Positions 1 through 10,900 of a stretch of 64,000 bases of DNA are shown in pieces. Positions within the stretch are counted from its first letter, which is position 1; each line of letters begins with the position of its first letter. This DNA comes from Pegoplata infirma (Eukaryota > Arthropoda > Insecta > Diptera > Anthomyiidae). The notes beneath the pieces are model-generated. The model was not told where the DNA came from. It did no database searches and worked only from the letters and a program-made list of their open reading frames with translations. The DNA lies in assembly GCA_963921195.1 (NCBI GenBank), contig OY992540.1, positions 132,742,671 to 132,806,670 of the forward strand. The letters run 5' to 3'. Both the position numbers and the translations under genes were made by a program.

Positions 1-54
1 TTTGCGTGAGCTTGAGTGAGTGTGAGTCAAAATCCACTCACGCACCCATCTCTA
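1..54. mobile_element. Right end of a hAT-like MITE of the TAGAGATGGG family
   Basis: The sequence is rich in GTGAGT/ACTCAC and ends in CCCATCTCTA at 45-54. This is the same right terminus as the complete copies at 110-480 and 42225-42657. The left end lies outside the window, so the target duplication cannot be checked. Confidence 0.6.
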
Positions 55-109
55 CATTGGGTTTTTCGAAAATTCACGTGGTGAAAAATACACAAAACAT
101 GGTTTTAAT

Positions 110-480
110 TAGAGATGGGCGCGTGAGTGATTTAGTGACTCACACTCACTCACGCCCACGACAGGAATTTTTGAATCACGCACACTCACTCACGAGCAAA
201 TTTTTTCTACTCACACTGACAATCACGTGAGTAAATTTAATACAACTCACACTCACTCAAGCTTCACTCACACTCTCGTTGACTCACACTCACGAAACTC
301 TTATTCATACAAAAAAAAATTAAAAACTAAAATTTGAAAAATCTTTTAAAATTTTCAACAAAATTTAAAGTTCAGCGTAACTTAAAAAATCGACTCACGC
401 AAAAATTGAATTGAATTTAGTCACACTCAAGCGTGGTCACGCGTGAATCACGTTCTAATCTGCTCATGTGCCCATCTCTA
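110..480. mobile_element. hAT-like MITE, TAGAGATGGG termini, 371 bp
   Basis: The termini TAGAGATGGG (110-119) and CCCATCTCTA (471-480) are exact inverted repeats. Flanking 8-mers GTTTTAAT (102-109) and CTTTTAAT (481-488) agree at seven of eight bases, as expected for an aged hAT 8-bp duplication. The interior is almost entirely degenerate CACTCACG/CGTGAGTG sequence with several TCACGTGA palindromes. There is no coding capacity, so it would depend on a transposase supplied elsewhere. hAT assignment rests on target size and terminus style only. Confidence 0.8.
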
Positions 481-654
481 CTTTTAATGACAAGGGAACA
501 CCACAACAATGTTTGCCAAAGTTTTTTTTTTGAGAAGTTGAATTATAATTTTACATTAAAACAATCCAACCCTATTCTTTATACACATTAAAATAAAACA
601 GTTATGTTAAACAAGATAAGTGTGTGTGTGTGTTATAGTTTTATTAAATTTTTT

Positions 655-792
655 CTTTGTAGGCTACAAAAACAATATTTGTAGGCTACCAAAAATAATT
701 TGTAGGCTACAGGTAGGCTACCAAAAATAATTTGTAGGCTACAGGTAGGCTACCAAAAATAATTTGTAGGCTACTTGTAGGCTACACAATTC
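655..792. repeat. TAGGCTAC minisatellite
   Basis: About eight occurrences of GTAGGCTAC are separated by AAAAATAATTT-type spacers. The larger unit is roughly 38 bp (GTAGGCTACC, AAAAATAATTT, GTAGGCTACAG). A short (TG)n run lies at about 620-634. No gene is seen in 489-981. Confidence 0.8.
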
Positions 793-981
793 TAATGTTT
801 TTGTTTTTTTTTGCTACTTATTCATTTTTAAAAACAATCGTAAGCTCTCGCTACAAAAACAGAAATGTGCAAGTATTAGTAGCTATAGCAATTGAATGAT
901 TTACATATTGTTTGTTTTTAAAACTACACATATCGTCAATTTTGGTTGTTTAAGCTACTTTCTTCGTAGTAATTTAAACGC

Positions 982-1300
982 TGCTGAAATTCCCCATTTT
1001 GCTTATAACTTATGAACCACTGGACAGATTTCGCTGAAATTTAGTATTAATCTTACCGGAAGTATACCAAATATATACGCCACGCTTCAGCAGCTTGCCG
1101 TATATATTTTTCATTCTTCCGCTAACATTTGAAAGTTAGCGTGTTTCACACAGACAGAAAGACAGACGGACGGACGGATTTTCATGACGTTAGGCGCGGT
1201 ATAGGGATTGATTTTAGACCAATGGTTTCTTTGGAAAAGTTTCTTAGAATTTCTTGTAGATTTTGTTTTTGCTATACGATTTTTCAGTTTTTTTCGATCC
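982..1300 (-). mobile_element. INE-1-like fragment
   Basis: The segment carries GCTTATAACTTATGAACCACTGGAC, GAAAGTTAGCGTGTTT and an ACAGAC/GGACGG microsatellite, in the order seen on the minus-strand INE-1-like copies at 34840-35992 and 57697-58572. Both element ends are missing. Short ORFs here (for example 1129-1422 on the plus strand) run across the microsatellite and have no recognisable domain. Confidence 0.55.
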
Positions 1301-1320
1301 ATACATATCGACCCGCCCTA

Positions 1321-1681
1321 ATGTTTATACTGATTTTGTTTGCTGAATTTCATTATTTTGTTAAGAAATTTTTTTATATAAAAAAAAAAGCAGAACAGAT
1401 TGTCAGCAGATTGCTCTGCTGAAATCAGCAGATTGATCTGCTGAAATCAGCAGAAATATCTGCTGATTTTAGCAGAAAAATCTGCTGATTTTAGCAGAAA
1501 AAATCTGCTGATTTCAGCAGAATAATCTGCTGATTTCAGCAGAACAATCTGCTGATTTCAGCAGAACAATCTGCTGATTTCAGCAGAGCAATCTGCTGAC
1601 AATCTGTTCTGCTTTTTTTTTTAAATAAAAAATTTTCTTCAAAAAATAATGAAATTCAGCAAACAAAATCAGTATAAACAT
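1321..1681. mobile_element. Foldback element with a palindromic 22-bp minisatellite core
   Basis: Left arm 1321-1425 and right arm about 1577-1681 are inverted copies; ATGTTTATACTGATTTTG on the left meets its complement ending AGTATAAACAT. The core repeats a 22-bp unit made of CAGCAGAACAATCTGCTG plus ATTT, each unit a hairpin in itself (CAGCAGA/TCTGCTG). No coding sequence and no clear target duplication were seen. Confidence 0.7.
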
Positions 1682-1740
1682 AGTAAACCGTCTGTTATTT
1701 TCTTAAACTAAATGACAGAGATTTTACTAAAAATATCCTT

Positions 1741-1829
1741 CTCAGCAGAACAATCTGCTAAAAGACTGCTAATTCAAATTGAAAGTCGTTTTACAGATTT
1801 TTTGACAGAGTTTTTCTTTTGAGTGTAGA
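1741..1829. repeat. Right-end fragment of a GAGTGTA-terminated element
   Basis: The piece AGCAGAACAATCTGCTAAAAG to CTTTTGAGTGTAG is related to 4505-4583, which also ends in CTGAGTGTA. It looks like the right terminus of a CACTCAAAA-type element whose left half is gone or diverged. 1830-2014 shows nothing identifiable. Confidence 0.4.
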
Positions 1830-2015
1830 AAAAAATCTTTACAGGAAAAGAAAAAATAAGACTTTAGATAAATTTATTGTACGAGTAAAATTCGAAATAG
1901 GATTTGATAAATAAAGAATTAAATATTGAATGCTAGTTTTGAGTTTAAATTTTGTTTTGATTATTCATAAAGTTGATTAGAAACAGCTGATGTCTATTTT
2001 CTGAATTTCAATTTT

Positions 2016-2905
2016 TTATACCCTCCACTCTAGTGATAGAGGGTATATATAAGTTTGTCATTCCGTTTGTAACACCTCGAAATATTGGTCTAGGACCCCA
2101 TAAAGTATATATATTCATGATCCTCGATCGATTTTAAGACGATCTAGCGATGTCCGTCCGTCCGTCCGTCCGTCCGTCCGTCCGTCCGTCTGTCTGTCCG
2201 TCTGTCTGTCTGTTGAAAACACGCTAACTTTTGAAAGACTTTACGGAGGCTCCTGAAGTTTGGCATATATGTTGGGAATTTACCTGGTCAGGTTGGTATT
2301 GCAATCCAGCGAAATCGGTCCAGTGGTTCAAAAGTTATCAGCAAAAGACTGAATTTCGGCAAGGGTTTTTCGTGAATTTATGAGATTAAAAGCACTATAA
2401 CTTTCGAAAAGCAATTCTGAGGATGCTGAAGCTTAGCACATATATTTTTCGTTCCTCCAGCCTAGCTCGTATTGAATTTCACCCAAATCGGTCCAGTGGT
2501 TCAAAAGTTATTAGCAAAACCGCGAATTTCAGATTAGCTACACCTTAAATTCACATGTTGAAAACCCGTTAAACCTGTTTTAAAAACATTGGTAAGTCAC
2601 AAAAATATTTTACAACGTATTTTTGTCACTCAAAATTATTTTTATACCAAAACAAAAAAAATACACTTGAAAAAAATTTTTCACTCAAAAAAAGTTTTAC
2701 ACTCAAAAAAAAAAAAAAAATTAGTAAATTATTTTTTTTTTTTTTTTCAAAAATTACTAAAAAAAAAATTTTTATACAAAATAAAATATTTCTAATCAAA
2801 ACTGTTATTTTTTTCACGTTAGAAAATTTACTATCATTTAAAATGGGCATTGTGGAGGGTATTCATAGATTCGGCCAAGTCGAATTTAACTTTTCTACTT
2901 GTTTT
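2016..2905 (+). mobile_element. INE-1/DINE-1-like (Helentron-associated) element, full length
   Basis: It begins TTATACCCTCCACT, and the 5' part can fold (ATACCCTC...GAGGGTAT). It continues with the family block CATAAAGTATATATATTCATGATC, a (GTCC)n/(GTCT)n microsatellite at 2152-2215, AACTTTTGAAAGACTTTACGGAGG, and several CACTCAAAA motifs at 2640-2710. It ends after a TTCGGC/GTCGAA hairpin with AACTTTTCTACTTGTTTT. The order matches Drosophila INE-1, known as a non-autonomous Helentron derivative. ORFs inside (2589-2795, 2626-2850) are translations of A/T runs. Confidence 0.8.
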
Positions 2906-3073
2906 ATAAGGGTTTAAGTTAAAAAATCTAGAAGAAAATTTAATTTTTTAAAATTTCTGGACATTTGAGACATTTATGGTATTTCCATACCGGTTTCAAA
3001 TATTTCCAGTTATAGTGTTATCATCAGTAGGATTTTAAAATTCGATTTTTTTGTTATTGGTAATTGTTTTTCT

Positions 3074-3168
3074 AACCGCAGTCGGGAATCGAACTACGGA
3101 TATTTTTCCGTCTTATTCATACTTTTAACAATACTGGCTGGTCGTCACCTTAGACCACACATCCACAT
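3074..3168 (-). other. tRNA-like (tRNA-derived) sequence
   Basis: On the minus strand TGGTCTAAGGTGACGACC resembles a pol III A box, and GTAGTTCGATTCCCGACT, about 55 bases downstream, resembles a B box. A full cloverleaf is not evident, so a decayed tRNA or SINE head is more likely than a working tRNA. The neighbouring 2985-3060 segment (TACCGGTTTCAAATATTTCC) recurs inverted at 16930-17000, which suggests a dispersed repeat. Confidence 0.35.
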
Positions 3169-3175
3169 ACCATTT

Positions 3176-3755
3176 TTATACCCTCCAACTACAGTATGGG
3201 GGTATACTCACTTTGTCATTCCGTATGTAACGCATCGAAATATCGGTCGGGGACCCCATAAAGTATATATATTATTGATCAGTGATCGATTCTAAGACAT
3301 TCTAGCGATGTCCGTCCGTCCGTCCGTCCGTCCGTCCGTCCGTCTGTCTGTCTGTCCGTCCGTCCGTCTGTAGTTAACACGATGCAGTCCAAAATAAAAG
3401 AGCTAGACACCTCAAGTTTGGCACAAATATGTCTTGTGTTCCTAGGCAGGTTAAGTTCGGAAATTGGCCAATTCGGACCAGGGGGAAAAAAGTTCCCCCT
3501 TGAAGAGCTAAACCAACCTCTAAAAAAAATACACTTTTTTACATGTTTTTTTGTATTTTTGTTAAGTAAATGAAACATTTGGTATATTTATCACGATGGG
3601 AAGGTGCTCTCAACGTCCCCCGCTGACCTTATCAACCCCCCCCACCCCCAAAAAAAAAATATACGCCCCTGACAAATTTTTGTTTTAATTTTTTTTTTAC
3701 ATTTTGGAGGGTATAAAAGATTCGGCACAGCCGAATTTAACACTCTCACTTGTTT
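3176..3755 (+). mobile_element. INE-1-like element, second subfamily
   Basis: It starts TATACCCTCCAACTACAG with a GGGGGTATA partner and has a (GTCC)n tract at 3308-3372. It ends with a TTCGGC-ACAG-CCGAA hairpin and CACTTGTTTT. The middle differs from the copy at 2016-2905 (GATGCAGTCC, CAAGTTTGGCACAAATATG, AGGGGGAAAAAAGTTCCCCC) and matches the minus-strand copy at 59584-60252. Confidence 0.75.
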
Positions 3756-3798
3756 TAACTTATTTCTCGCTATAAATATTTTTCGCAAAGGTAATTAT

Positions 3799-5442
3799 TA
3801 GGGATGAGATTTTCATGCACTAAAAAATCGAAAATATGCTCTTAAAATATGCACTAAAAAATTCAAAATATGCACTAAAAAACCTAAAAATATGCACTAA
3901 AAGATAAAATGTGTGCAATAAAAGCAGGGTTGGCAACCGAAACGAATAACGGTATTGGTAACGGTATTGGTATTACATATTTTTCATATCGGTAACGGTA
4001 AAGGTAACGGTATTTTATATTATTTCGGTAACGATAAACCGTTACCGACACATCGATACCGGTACGTACCGGTATTATGAATAAAATTTACCCAAATTGT
4101 TAAAATATCACGAAAAACATGTAAAAAATCAAAAATGTATTCAATAAAATTAAAAAACTGTTAGTAGTAATATTTAATACTATTAATTAACTCAGGTTTT
4201 AATTAAAATATTCACGCATTATCGTAATTCAACAAATACATTTTTGATTTTTTACGTGTTTATTAGATTTCTCTTTAAAAGCAGTACCACTAAATATTTC
4301 TGTTAAATTATTAAAATAATCAGCTGATTTTTGATTTTAGTCGTTTAAATTAGACAAAAATTAAAAAGGCCAGGATAAACAGTTTGTAAAATAACAAAAT
4401 AATCTGCTAAAATTTGAACAAATCAAAAAATAAAATCAGCAGTAAAATTACGGAAAAATTGATGTTATTTTTAAAACTTATTGACGGAGAATAAAGTTAA
4501 AGTGTCCATTTTAGCAGAAAAATCTAGTAAACGTTTTCCAATTCAAACTGAAAGCTGTTTCACATATTTTTCTGAGTGTACGACTTGGGCTCATTATGTA
4601 TTTAACTCCAGAGGACCACCTCTCAGGTTTGTCTCTTTTTTTATCTTCCCACTAACGAATGTTTACATTACGTGACAAATTTAGATAATTGCGAATGTGA
4701 TCATTCGTTGGACCGATTTCCTTATTGTTTTTGTCCAAATAACAATACGATTTGAAATGAACAAAAATTTGTGTTTTTATTTTCGGTCCATTCAAAATAT
4801 TTTTCTTTGCTTTTTATCCGCAAAAAAGTTTAAAATAAGTAATATTAAGACAACCGAAACAAAACCGATATAATACCGGTAAAAATCCGAATAAAGGTAA
4901 TGGTATTTTATCGGTAACGGTATTTACAATTTTTTATTTCGGTATTGGTAACGGTAGTCAATATTAAAATTAAAGGGTTTTTAATAGGTAACGGTATTGA
5001 AAGGGTAACGGTAGCCAACACTGAATAAAAGTCTTGTTTTCATTCGAAAAACTTCTTAAAAAAGCAAAAAATAAAACCGGGCTTAAATAGTGACATTTAA
5101 AACTTTATATAAGAAGGATTTTTTTTATAAATTAGGTCAATCCATAAAAAAAATTAAAAAAAAAAAAAAAAATTTCTTGTTTTCAAAATAAATTTTTTAA
5201 ATTTAAAATAGTTTATATCAAAATATGCAAAAATATGCACTTAAAAGTTGGAAATATGCACAATATGTGCACTTAAAACCAAAATATGCAAAAATATGCA
5301 TTTTAAACAAAATATACAAAAATATGCAAAAACAAATCGATGCCATTTTAAAGCAAATTTCTTGATTCGGAAAGTTAATTGGTCAAAATTGTTTTTAGAC
5401 TATCGACAAAAAACATGCATTTGCATGGAAATCTCATCCCTA
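3799..5442. mobile_element. hAT-like MITE, TAGGGATGAGATTTTCATGCA family, with nested insertion
   Basis: Termini TAGGGATGAGATTT and its inverted partner CTCATCCCTA are flanked by a perfect 8-bp duplication GTAATTAT (3791-3798, 5443-5450). The subterminal regions are runs of ATATGCACTAAAAAA/AAATATGCAAAAATATGC. Two shorter copies of the same family sit at 49786-50361 and 53639-54210. The extra length here is due to a second hAT element at 3925-5023. No transposase remains. Confidence 0.88.
3925..5023. mobile_element. hAT-like element nested in the 3799-5442 MITE
   Basis: It starts CAGGGTTGGCAACCG, ends GTAGCCAACACTG, and has a perfect 8-bp duplication AATAAAAG (3917-3924, 5024-5031). The homologous point in the 53639 copy is uninterrupted (GTGCAATAAAAATC near 53751), giving an empty site. 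Both flanks inside the termini are GGTAACGGTATT repeats. The middle includes a CTGAGTGTA-ended piece (4320-4583) shared with 1741-1829. ORF 4481-4675 crosses these joints and is not a gene. Confidence 0.85.
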
Positions 5443-5448
5443 GTAATT

Positions 5449-7069
5449 ATTATACCCTCCACTTTAGTGATAAAGGGTATATAAAGTTAGTTATTCCGTT
5501 TGTAACACCTCGAAATATTGTCTGTCTGTTAAAAACACGCTAACTTTTACAAGACTTTATGGAGGCTCCTAAAGTTTGGCACATATGTTGGGCATTTACC
5601 TGGTCAGGTTGGTAGTGCAATCCACCGAAATCGGTCCAGTGCACAGTGCCACATTTGGCCAATCTAGCACGACAAAAATCAAAAAAAAAAGTTCCCCGAT
5701 TTTCATGATATGTTTGTATGTATTATAGAACATTCCTAATAGCACGGAAATAATCATATAAGATCGATAATTCTGTTCGTTACTAACAGGTGGGTGCATA
5801 AAGTTGCATCTTGTAAAATCCTGTAACTAGTGTACATTATTTCGCATAAATTAAGTCGAGTTTAAACTGTTGTAACTTTTGAACAAAAAGAGATATTTAT
5901 CCACTCTTTTTTTGGTAATTTTATAGGATATTTAAATGCTTTAAGTCATATCTTTTCTTTTTTTTTAAACAAATTTTTCTATTTTTTATTAAATTTTTAA
6001 CAAAATACTAATTTTTGAAAAGAAAATTATATATTTATTTTTTTTGATGGAATAGAACTTTTGTGTTTGGTCCGTATTGGTCGCCGGAGTTTTTCAGATA
6101 TATTGAACAATATCCATAGTACTTATTTCAACGGCTAACTTTTGCGACCGTCTGCGACGCCGACTACAGTGGGGCGATATGTAAACCTTGTTTTTGCATA
6201 TTTTTTAAACATATATTAAAAAAGTGGGCGTGGCAGTTGTCTGACCGCTCCCTTTTTTTGTGATATTATTTCTACAGTCATTGAGAGTATATATACCAAA
6301 TTTAAAGAAATTATAACCAAAATTACAAATTTAAAAAAAAAAGTAGGCGTGGCCCTTAACCGGCCTCCCACATTTTTCAGAATGTTATTTTCAAAGTTAA
6401 AACGAACAGTTATACCGAATTTCAAGTCAATATAATTAAAATTGGATTTTTGTCGTCCTAGATTGGCCAAATGTGGCACTGTGCAGTGGTTCAAAAATTA
6501 TAAGCAAATGAGTGAATTTCGGCAAGGGTTTTTCGCGAATTTACGAGATAAAACACAAGGTAACTTTCGAACGACAATTCTGAGGGTACCGAAGTGTGGC
6601 GTATATATTTGTCATTTTTCTAGTCCAGATCATATTAAATAGTAGCCAAATTGATCCAGTGATTCAAAAGTTATAAGCAAAACCCGGAATTTTAGATTGG
6701 TTTCACCTTAAATTCACGTGTTGTTGAAAAAAATCGAGCTTTAAAAAACAAGTTTTAATAACATTGGTAAGCCACATAATTGATTTACAAAAATTTTTGT
6801 CACTCAAAAATATTTTTACACTAAAATAATTTGTACTCGAAAAAAAATTTTACACTCGAAAAAAAAAATTACACTCAAAAAAAAAATAAGTAATTTTTAG
6901 ATTTTTTTACAAAAATGAGAAAAAAAAACATTTTTTTACTCAAAATAAAATATTTCTAATCAAAATCGTTAATTTTTTTCGCGTTGAAAAAATTACTATC
7001 CTTGAAAAAGGGTATTGTGGAAGGTATTCATAGATTCGCCCAAGTCGAATTTAACTTTTCTACTTGTTT
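5449..7069 (+). mobile_element. INE-1-like element split by a Transib-like insertion
   Basis: It starts ATTATACCCTCCACT and ends CAAGTCGAATTTAACTTTTCTACTTG. The block ACACGCTAACTTTTACAAGAC to CGAAATCGGTCCAGTG is interrupted at 5641 and resumes at 6484 with CAGTGGTTCAAAA. Undisturbed copies read CGGTCCAGTGGTTCAAAA. The GTCC microsatellite is almost absent from this copy. Confidence 0.75.
5642..6483. mobile_element. Transib-like MITE with 23-RSS-like terminal repeats, 842 bp
   Basis: The ends are 39-bp inverted repeats with a single mismatch. Each reads heptamer CACAGTG, a 23-bp spacer, then nonamer ACAAAAATC (left 5642-5648, 5649-5671, 5672-5680; right the inverse at 6445-6483). The flanks carry a 5-bp duplication CAGTG (5637-5641 and 6484-6488). 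RAG-related Transib transposons are known for 5-bp duplications and ends resembling the 23-spacer RSS, so this family is the best fit. The interior has two related roughly 120-bp blocks with GGGCGTGGC (about 6218 and 6342) and no transposase. Confidence 0.8.
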
Positions 7070-7470
7070 AATTTTATATTTAACAAAAAAAAATCTATTC
7101 AAAACTACAAAATATTAATTCAACATATTTCTAATTCATCTTAAATACCAGTGAGTTTTAAATTGTAACCATTGAAAAAATTTCTAACTTGTTTAAAAAA
7201 ATCGTTTTTTGTTATCTTATGTTAAATTTTCTGTTCTTCCGGCGCTTAATTTTTTTGTGTTTAAGATATTACAAATCTTGTCTTTTAGATTTTTGTATTT
7301 TTTTTGTTTTCTTAAAATTCTAATCTTTTTGGGTCATCGAAATTTGTTATTTTTATTACCTCCTGATGTTGTCATTTTTTTCTACCAGTGTTAAATGTTT
7401 TAAAGTTTTTTTGTTTTTTCTTTGTAGACAACTTTATAATAAATTTTATCTTATTTCCCCATTTTATTTT
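7070..7470. other. Unassigned A+T-rich spacer
   Basis: I see no gene or recognisable repeat boundary. The sequence contains T-runs and a single short ORF (7209-7394) whose composition, mostly F, L, I, simply reflects T-rich DNA. Confidence 0.5.
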
Positions 7471-7911
7471 ATTTATTTATTTAAACAATATTTACACTCT
7501 CTTAATACAATATAAATAAATGCACTCTAGCGACATATCTGTTCGTATTCTGTAAAATGCATCTAATCTTTTTTTTTATTTTTGCTGCTGTTGTTGTTGA
7601 AAATGCAGTACTTTCATGTTAATTTAGTGTAAAAATATATTTTTTATTATTTATTTAATAGATATTTTTAATATTTACAAAGGTAAGGATTACAATTTTT
7701 GAGATCATGTGTATCTATATTTGGCTTAACTTAATAGTTGTGAGCCAGATTGGCATTTTAAAGCTGAATTTAATTAAATTAATTTATAAATGTAAATTTA
7801 CTTTGGTTCTACCAAGTTTTAAATTAATTATATAAAAAAGTGTATAAAAAAAGAGTATAGAAAGGTAATAAATTTGTTGTACATCAAATTAATAATACAT
7901 TTTTAAGGAAT
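7471..7911 (-). other. Presumed 3' UTR and A-rich tail of the 7.9-12 kb LINE
   Basis: Read on the minus strand this follows the ORF2 stop and ends near TTTATTTATTTATTTAAAC on the plus strand (about 7465-7485), that is a TAAA-rich tail. The exact 3' terminus and a target duplication were not located, so the boundary is approximate. Confidence 0.4.
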
Positions 7912-10900
7912 TTAATTGAATTCATTCAGTATAAGTTTTCTGTACTTTAAACAAATTTCCAAATATTTGTATAAACTATAATAATCATTATCATTGCCAT
8001 TTAGTATATTTATTACTTCGTTCATATCCAAAAAAGTTTTACTAAAATATTTAACCCGGAACTCATTAAAAATAGGGCAAACTCCTAAGAAGTGAAACGT
8101 ATTTTCGGATTCATCCAGATTACAAAGGGTACATAAGCCAACAGAAGAACGTTTAAATGCTCTACTATTTAAATCAAGAAGACCTCCACGTACTCTGATT
8201 ATCAGACTTGTAGCACGAGACGAAAATTCTGAAGTAAAAATAGGATTTGTGCTGTAAGTTAATTGCGGGTATAAATCATGAAATTGAGAACCTCTTGCAT
8301 TAGATATAAGATCTTCTCTTTCCGTTGTTTTTAAAAGTTCAAGTATTGGTTTCCAGTATTCACACAGGGGTTTATTGGCATTTTCAGGAACATATTGAAT
8401 TTTTTCACATATATTTACCCATTCCTCAGCCCAAAAGGTTTTCATTGAAATAATTTTTTCAGCTAACATTCGTGGTAATCTATGTTCAGGTAGTCGTAGA
8501 ACTCTATTAATGTAAGAAAAATGCAGCTTTAACGTATCAATATAAAGGGAGTTTAGACCAGTTTCTAAATAAAGCATGTAGTTTGGCGTATTGTATGGTA
8601 AAAGTAACATTTTCTTTATGAAATATCTAAATAATTTTTCTACTTCATCATATTTTTTAAAACCCCAAATTTGAGCACCGTAAAACATTATAGATCGGGA
8701 AGCAGCGTTAAAAATTTTAAGTTTATTGTTGTTCGATATCTTAGGATGATTTATATATTTTGACCATGTTGATGCAATCGCCATTTTTGATGTTGTTAAT
8801 TTATTTCCTAAGTACTTTGCAAAAGATAAGTTAAAATTGATATCCATTCCCAAATATCTGTAGTTATTGACAATTTCTATATTATTTTCTCCAAAATTCC
8901 ACTTAAGATTATTGGATATTCTTGCACCACTACGAAAAACAACTATTTTTGATTTTTCCAAATTTACCTTAAGACACCACATCAAGCAGTAAGAATGAAG
9001 AGCATCAATCATGGTTTGCAGTACACTTGGGGAATCGGCCAAAATGACAATGTCATCTGCGTAAAGAAGAATTTTAACAGCAATGTCTGCAACGTTTACA
9101 CCGCCAGGAAGGAAATCAGCTAAGTCATTAAGATATAATGCAAACAAAATTGGACTAAGTATGCACCCTTGTTTAACTCCAACATTAACATTAAAAGATT
9201 CGGAAAACGTGTTTCCATACAGTACTTGACTAGAAGTATTTTCATACATAAGCTGTAGAATACGAACAATCTTTGACGATAATCCCATAGTTGATAATTT
9301 GTAAAAAAGCAGATTTCTGGGAATCATATCGAAAGCACAGGAAAAGTCCACAAAAAATGCGAAAGTGTTTTTACTATTTATTTGGTTTAAGTGTACTATA
9401 TTTGTTAGATTAAAGATGTTATCAACAGTTGAGTAATTTTTTCTGAACCCAGCTTGGTACTCGTTCAATATAGAGTATTTTTCAATCCAGTTTGTTATAC
9501 GATTTAAAATTATGCTGTTAAAGATTTTGCACAAGGTATCAATTAATGACAAGCCACGGTAATTTGTAGCGCAATTGGGATCACCTTTTTTTAAAAGAGG
9601 TATTAATATGGCGGTTTTAAAGCTTGTTGGAATATCTTCATGTAAAAATATGTAGTTGAGAACTGAGAGTATTTCCGTAACAAAACAGGCGGGAGCAAAT
9701 TTATAGAACTCATAGCTTATACCGTCATTACCAGGGGACTTATTTAGTTTTAACGATCTTAATACTGATGACAGCTCAAAAATCTCTATAGGTGAATCGA
9801 GAAATGCATCAATATAATATGGCATACACCAGTGAATTTCATTTATTTTATTTGTATTTTGCAATATATTTCTAAAATGTATACGAAAATCATCTGCAGT
9901 TAGGTTACCTCTTGTTATTTGTTTTCTTGATTTCATATCATTAGAGATTTTCCACCATGCTTTACTGCAGCTAACCAAATTAAGTTGATCCAGATTCTCA
10001 TTATAGAACTCAAGTTTTCTATTTCGACAAATGTTAAGATACTTAGATCTAGCAGAATTGTATTTTAATTTGTTTACATTTGTGTGCCTTTTTCTATAAT
10101 CTTTTAGAGCTTTTAACATATTTTTACGAAAACGGGCACATCTCCAGTTGAACCATTTTTGTTTTGGTTCAAATCCATACTTGTTCTTTGTAGGTACGTT
10201 AGCTTCTTTAATTTTATTTTTAATAGACAGTACAATGTCATCAACCGAACTATTGTGAACATTAACAGAATTATAAGTACTAGCAAGTTTATTTAGATTT
10301 TCACAATATTTGGTGACTGAATTTTCATTCCATCGAAGCCTTTGATGATCCGAATTCGATAAGATTTTATTATTTTCAGATACTGGACAACTTATGTTTA
10401 GTTCAAGAGGCATATGATCAGAATATGGCTTGTAACTAATAGTAAAATCCTCAACATATTTAAGGAGACTGTGTGAACAAATACAATAGTCGATAACTGA
10501 ACTACCAGCACCTCCACAAAAACTGTATTCGCCCTGAGCATCACCAGCTGTTCTACCGTTAAGTATTATTCCCCCTAAGTTAGTAACAAGAGACATAAGT
10601 TGTTTTCCTTTTGGACTTAACGTTTTGTCTTTCGAGCATCTCGTTCCATAGATGTTTGGTAGGTCTTTTAAAAACATGGGATCCAATATTTGTTCTTCAC
10701 CAATACGGGCATTTAAATCACCCAATATACAAAAGTTTGTTGGGGAAAGTTCTTCCAAAAAAATTTCAAAACTTTCCATATCAGCTTTCCAGTTTGTACA
10801 ATTTAAATAACGTGGAATGAAATAAAACAAATTTCCGTCTATCTTTGCAGATAACAAAACATTATTAAAATGAGTAGAAAACTTCAAGTTATACATTTTT

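Noticed and set aside
1129..1422. 97-residue plus-strand ORF
   Set aside because: It runs from an INE-1-like microsatellite into a foldback arm; composition-driven and without domain.
2152..3372. (GTCC)n/(GTCT)n tracts as possible independent microsatellites or CRISPR-like arrays
   Set aside because: They occur at a fixed place inside INE-1-like elements, a known feature of that family, and have no spacer structure.
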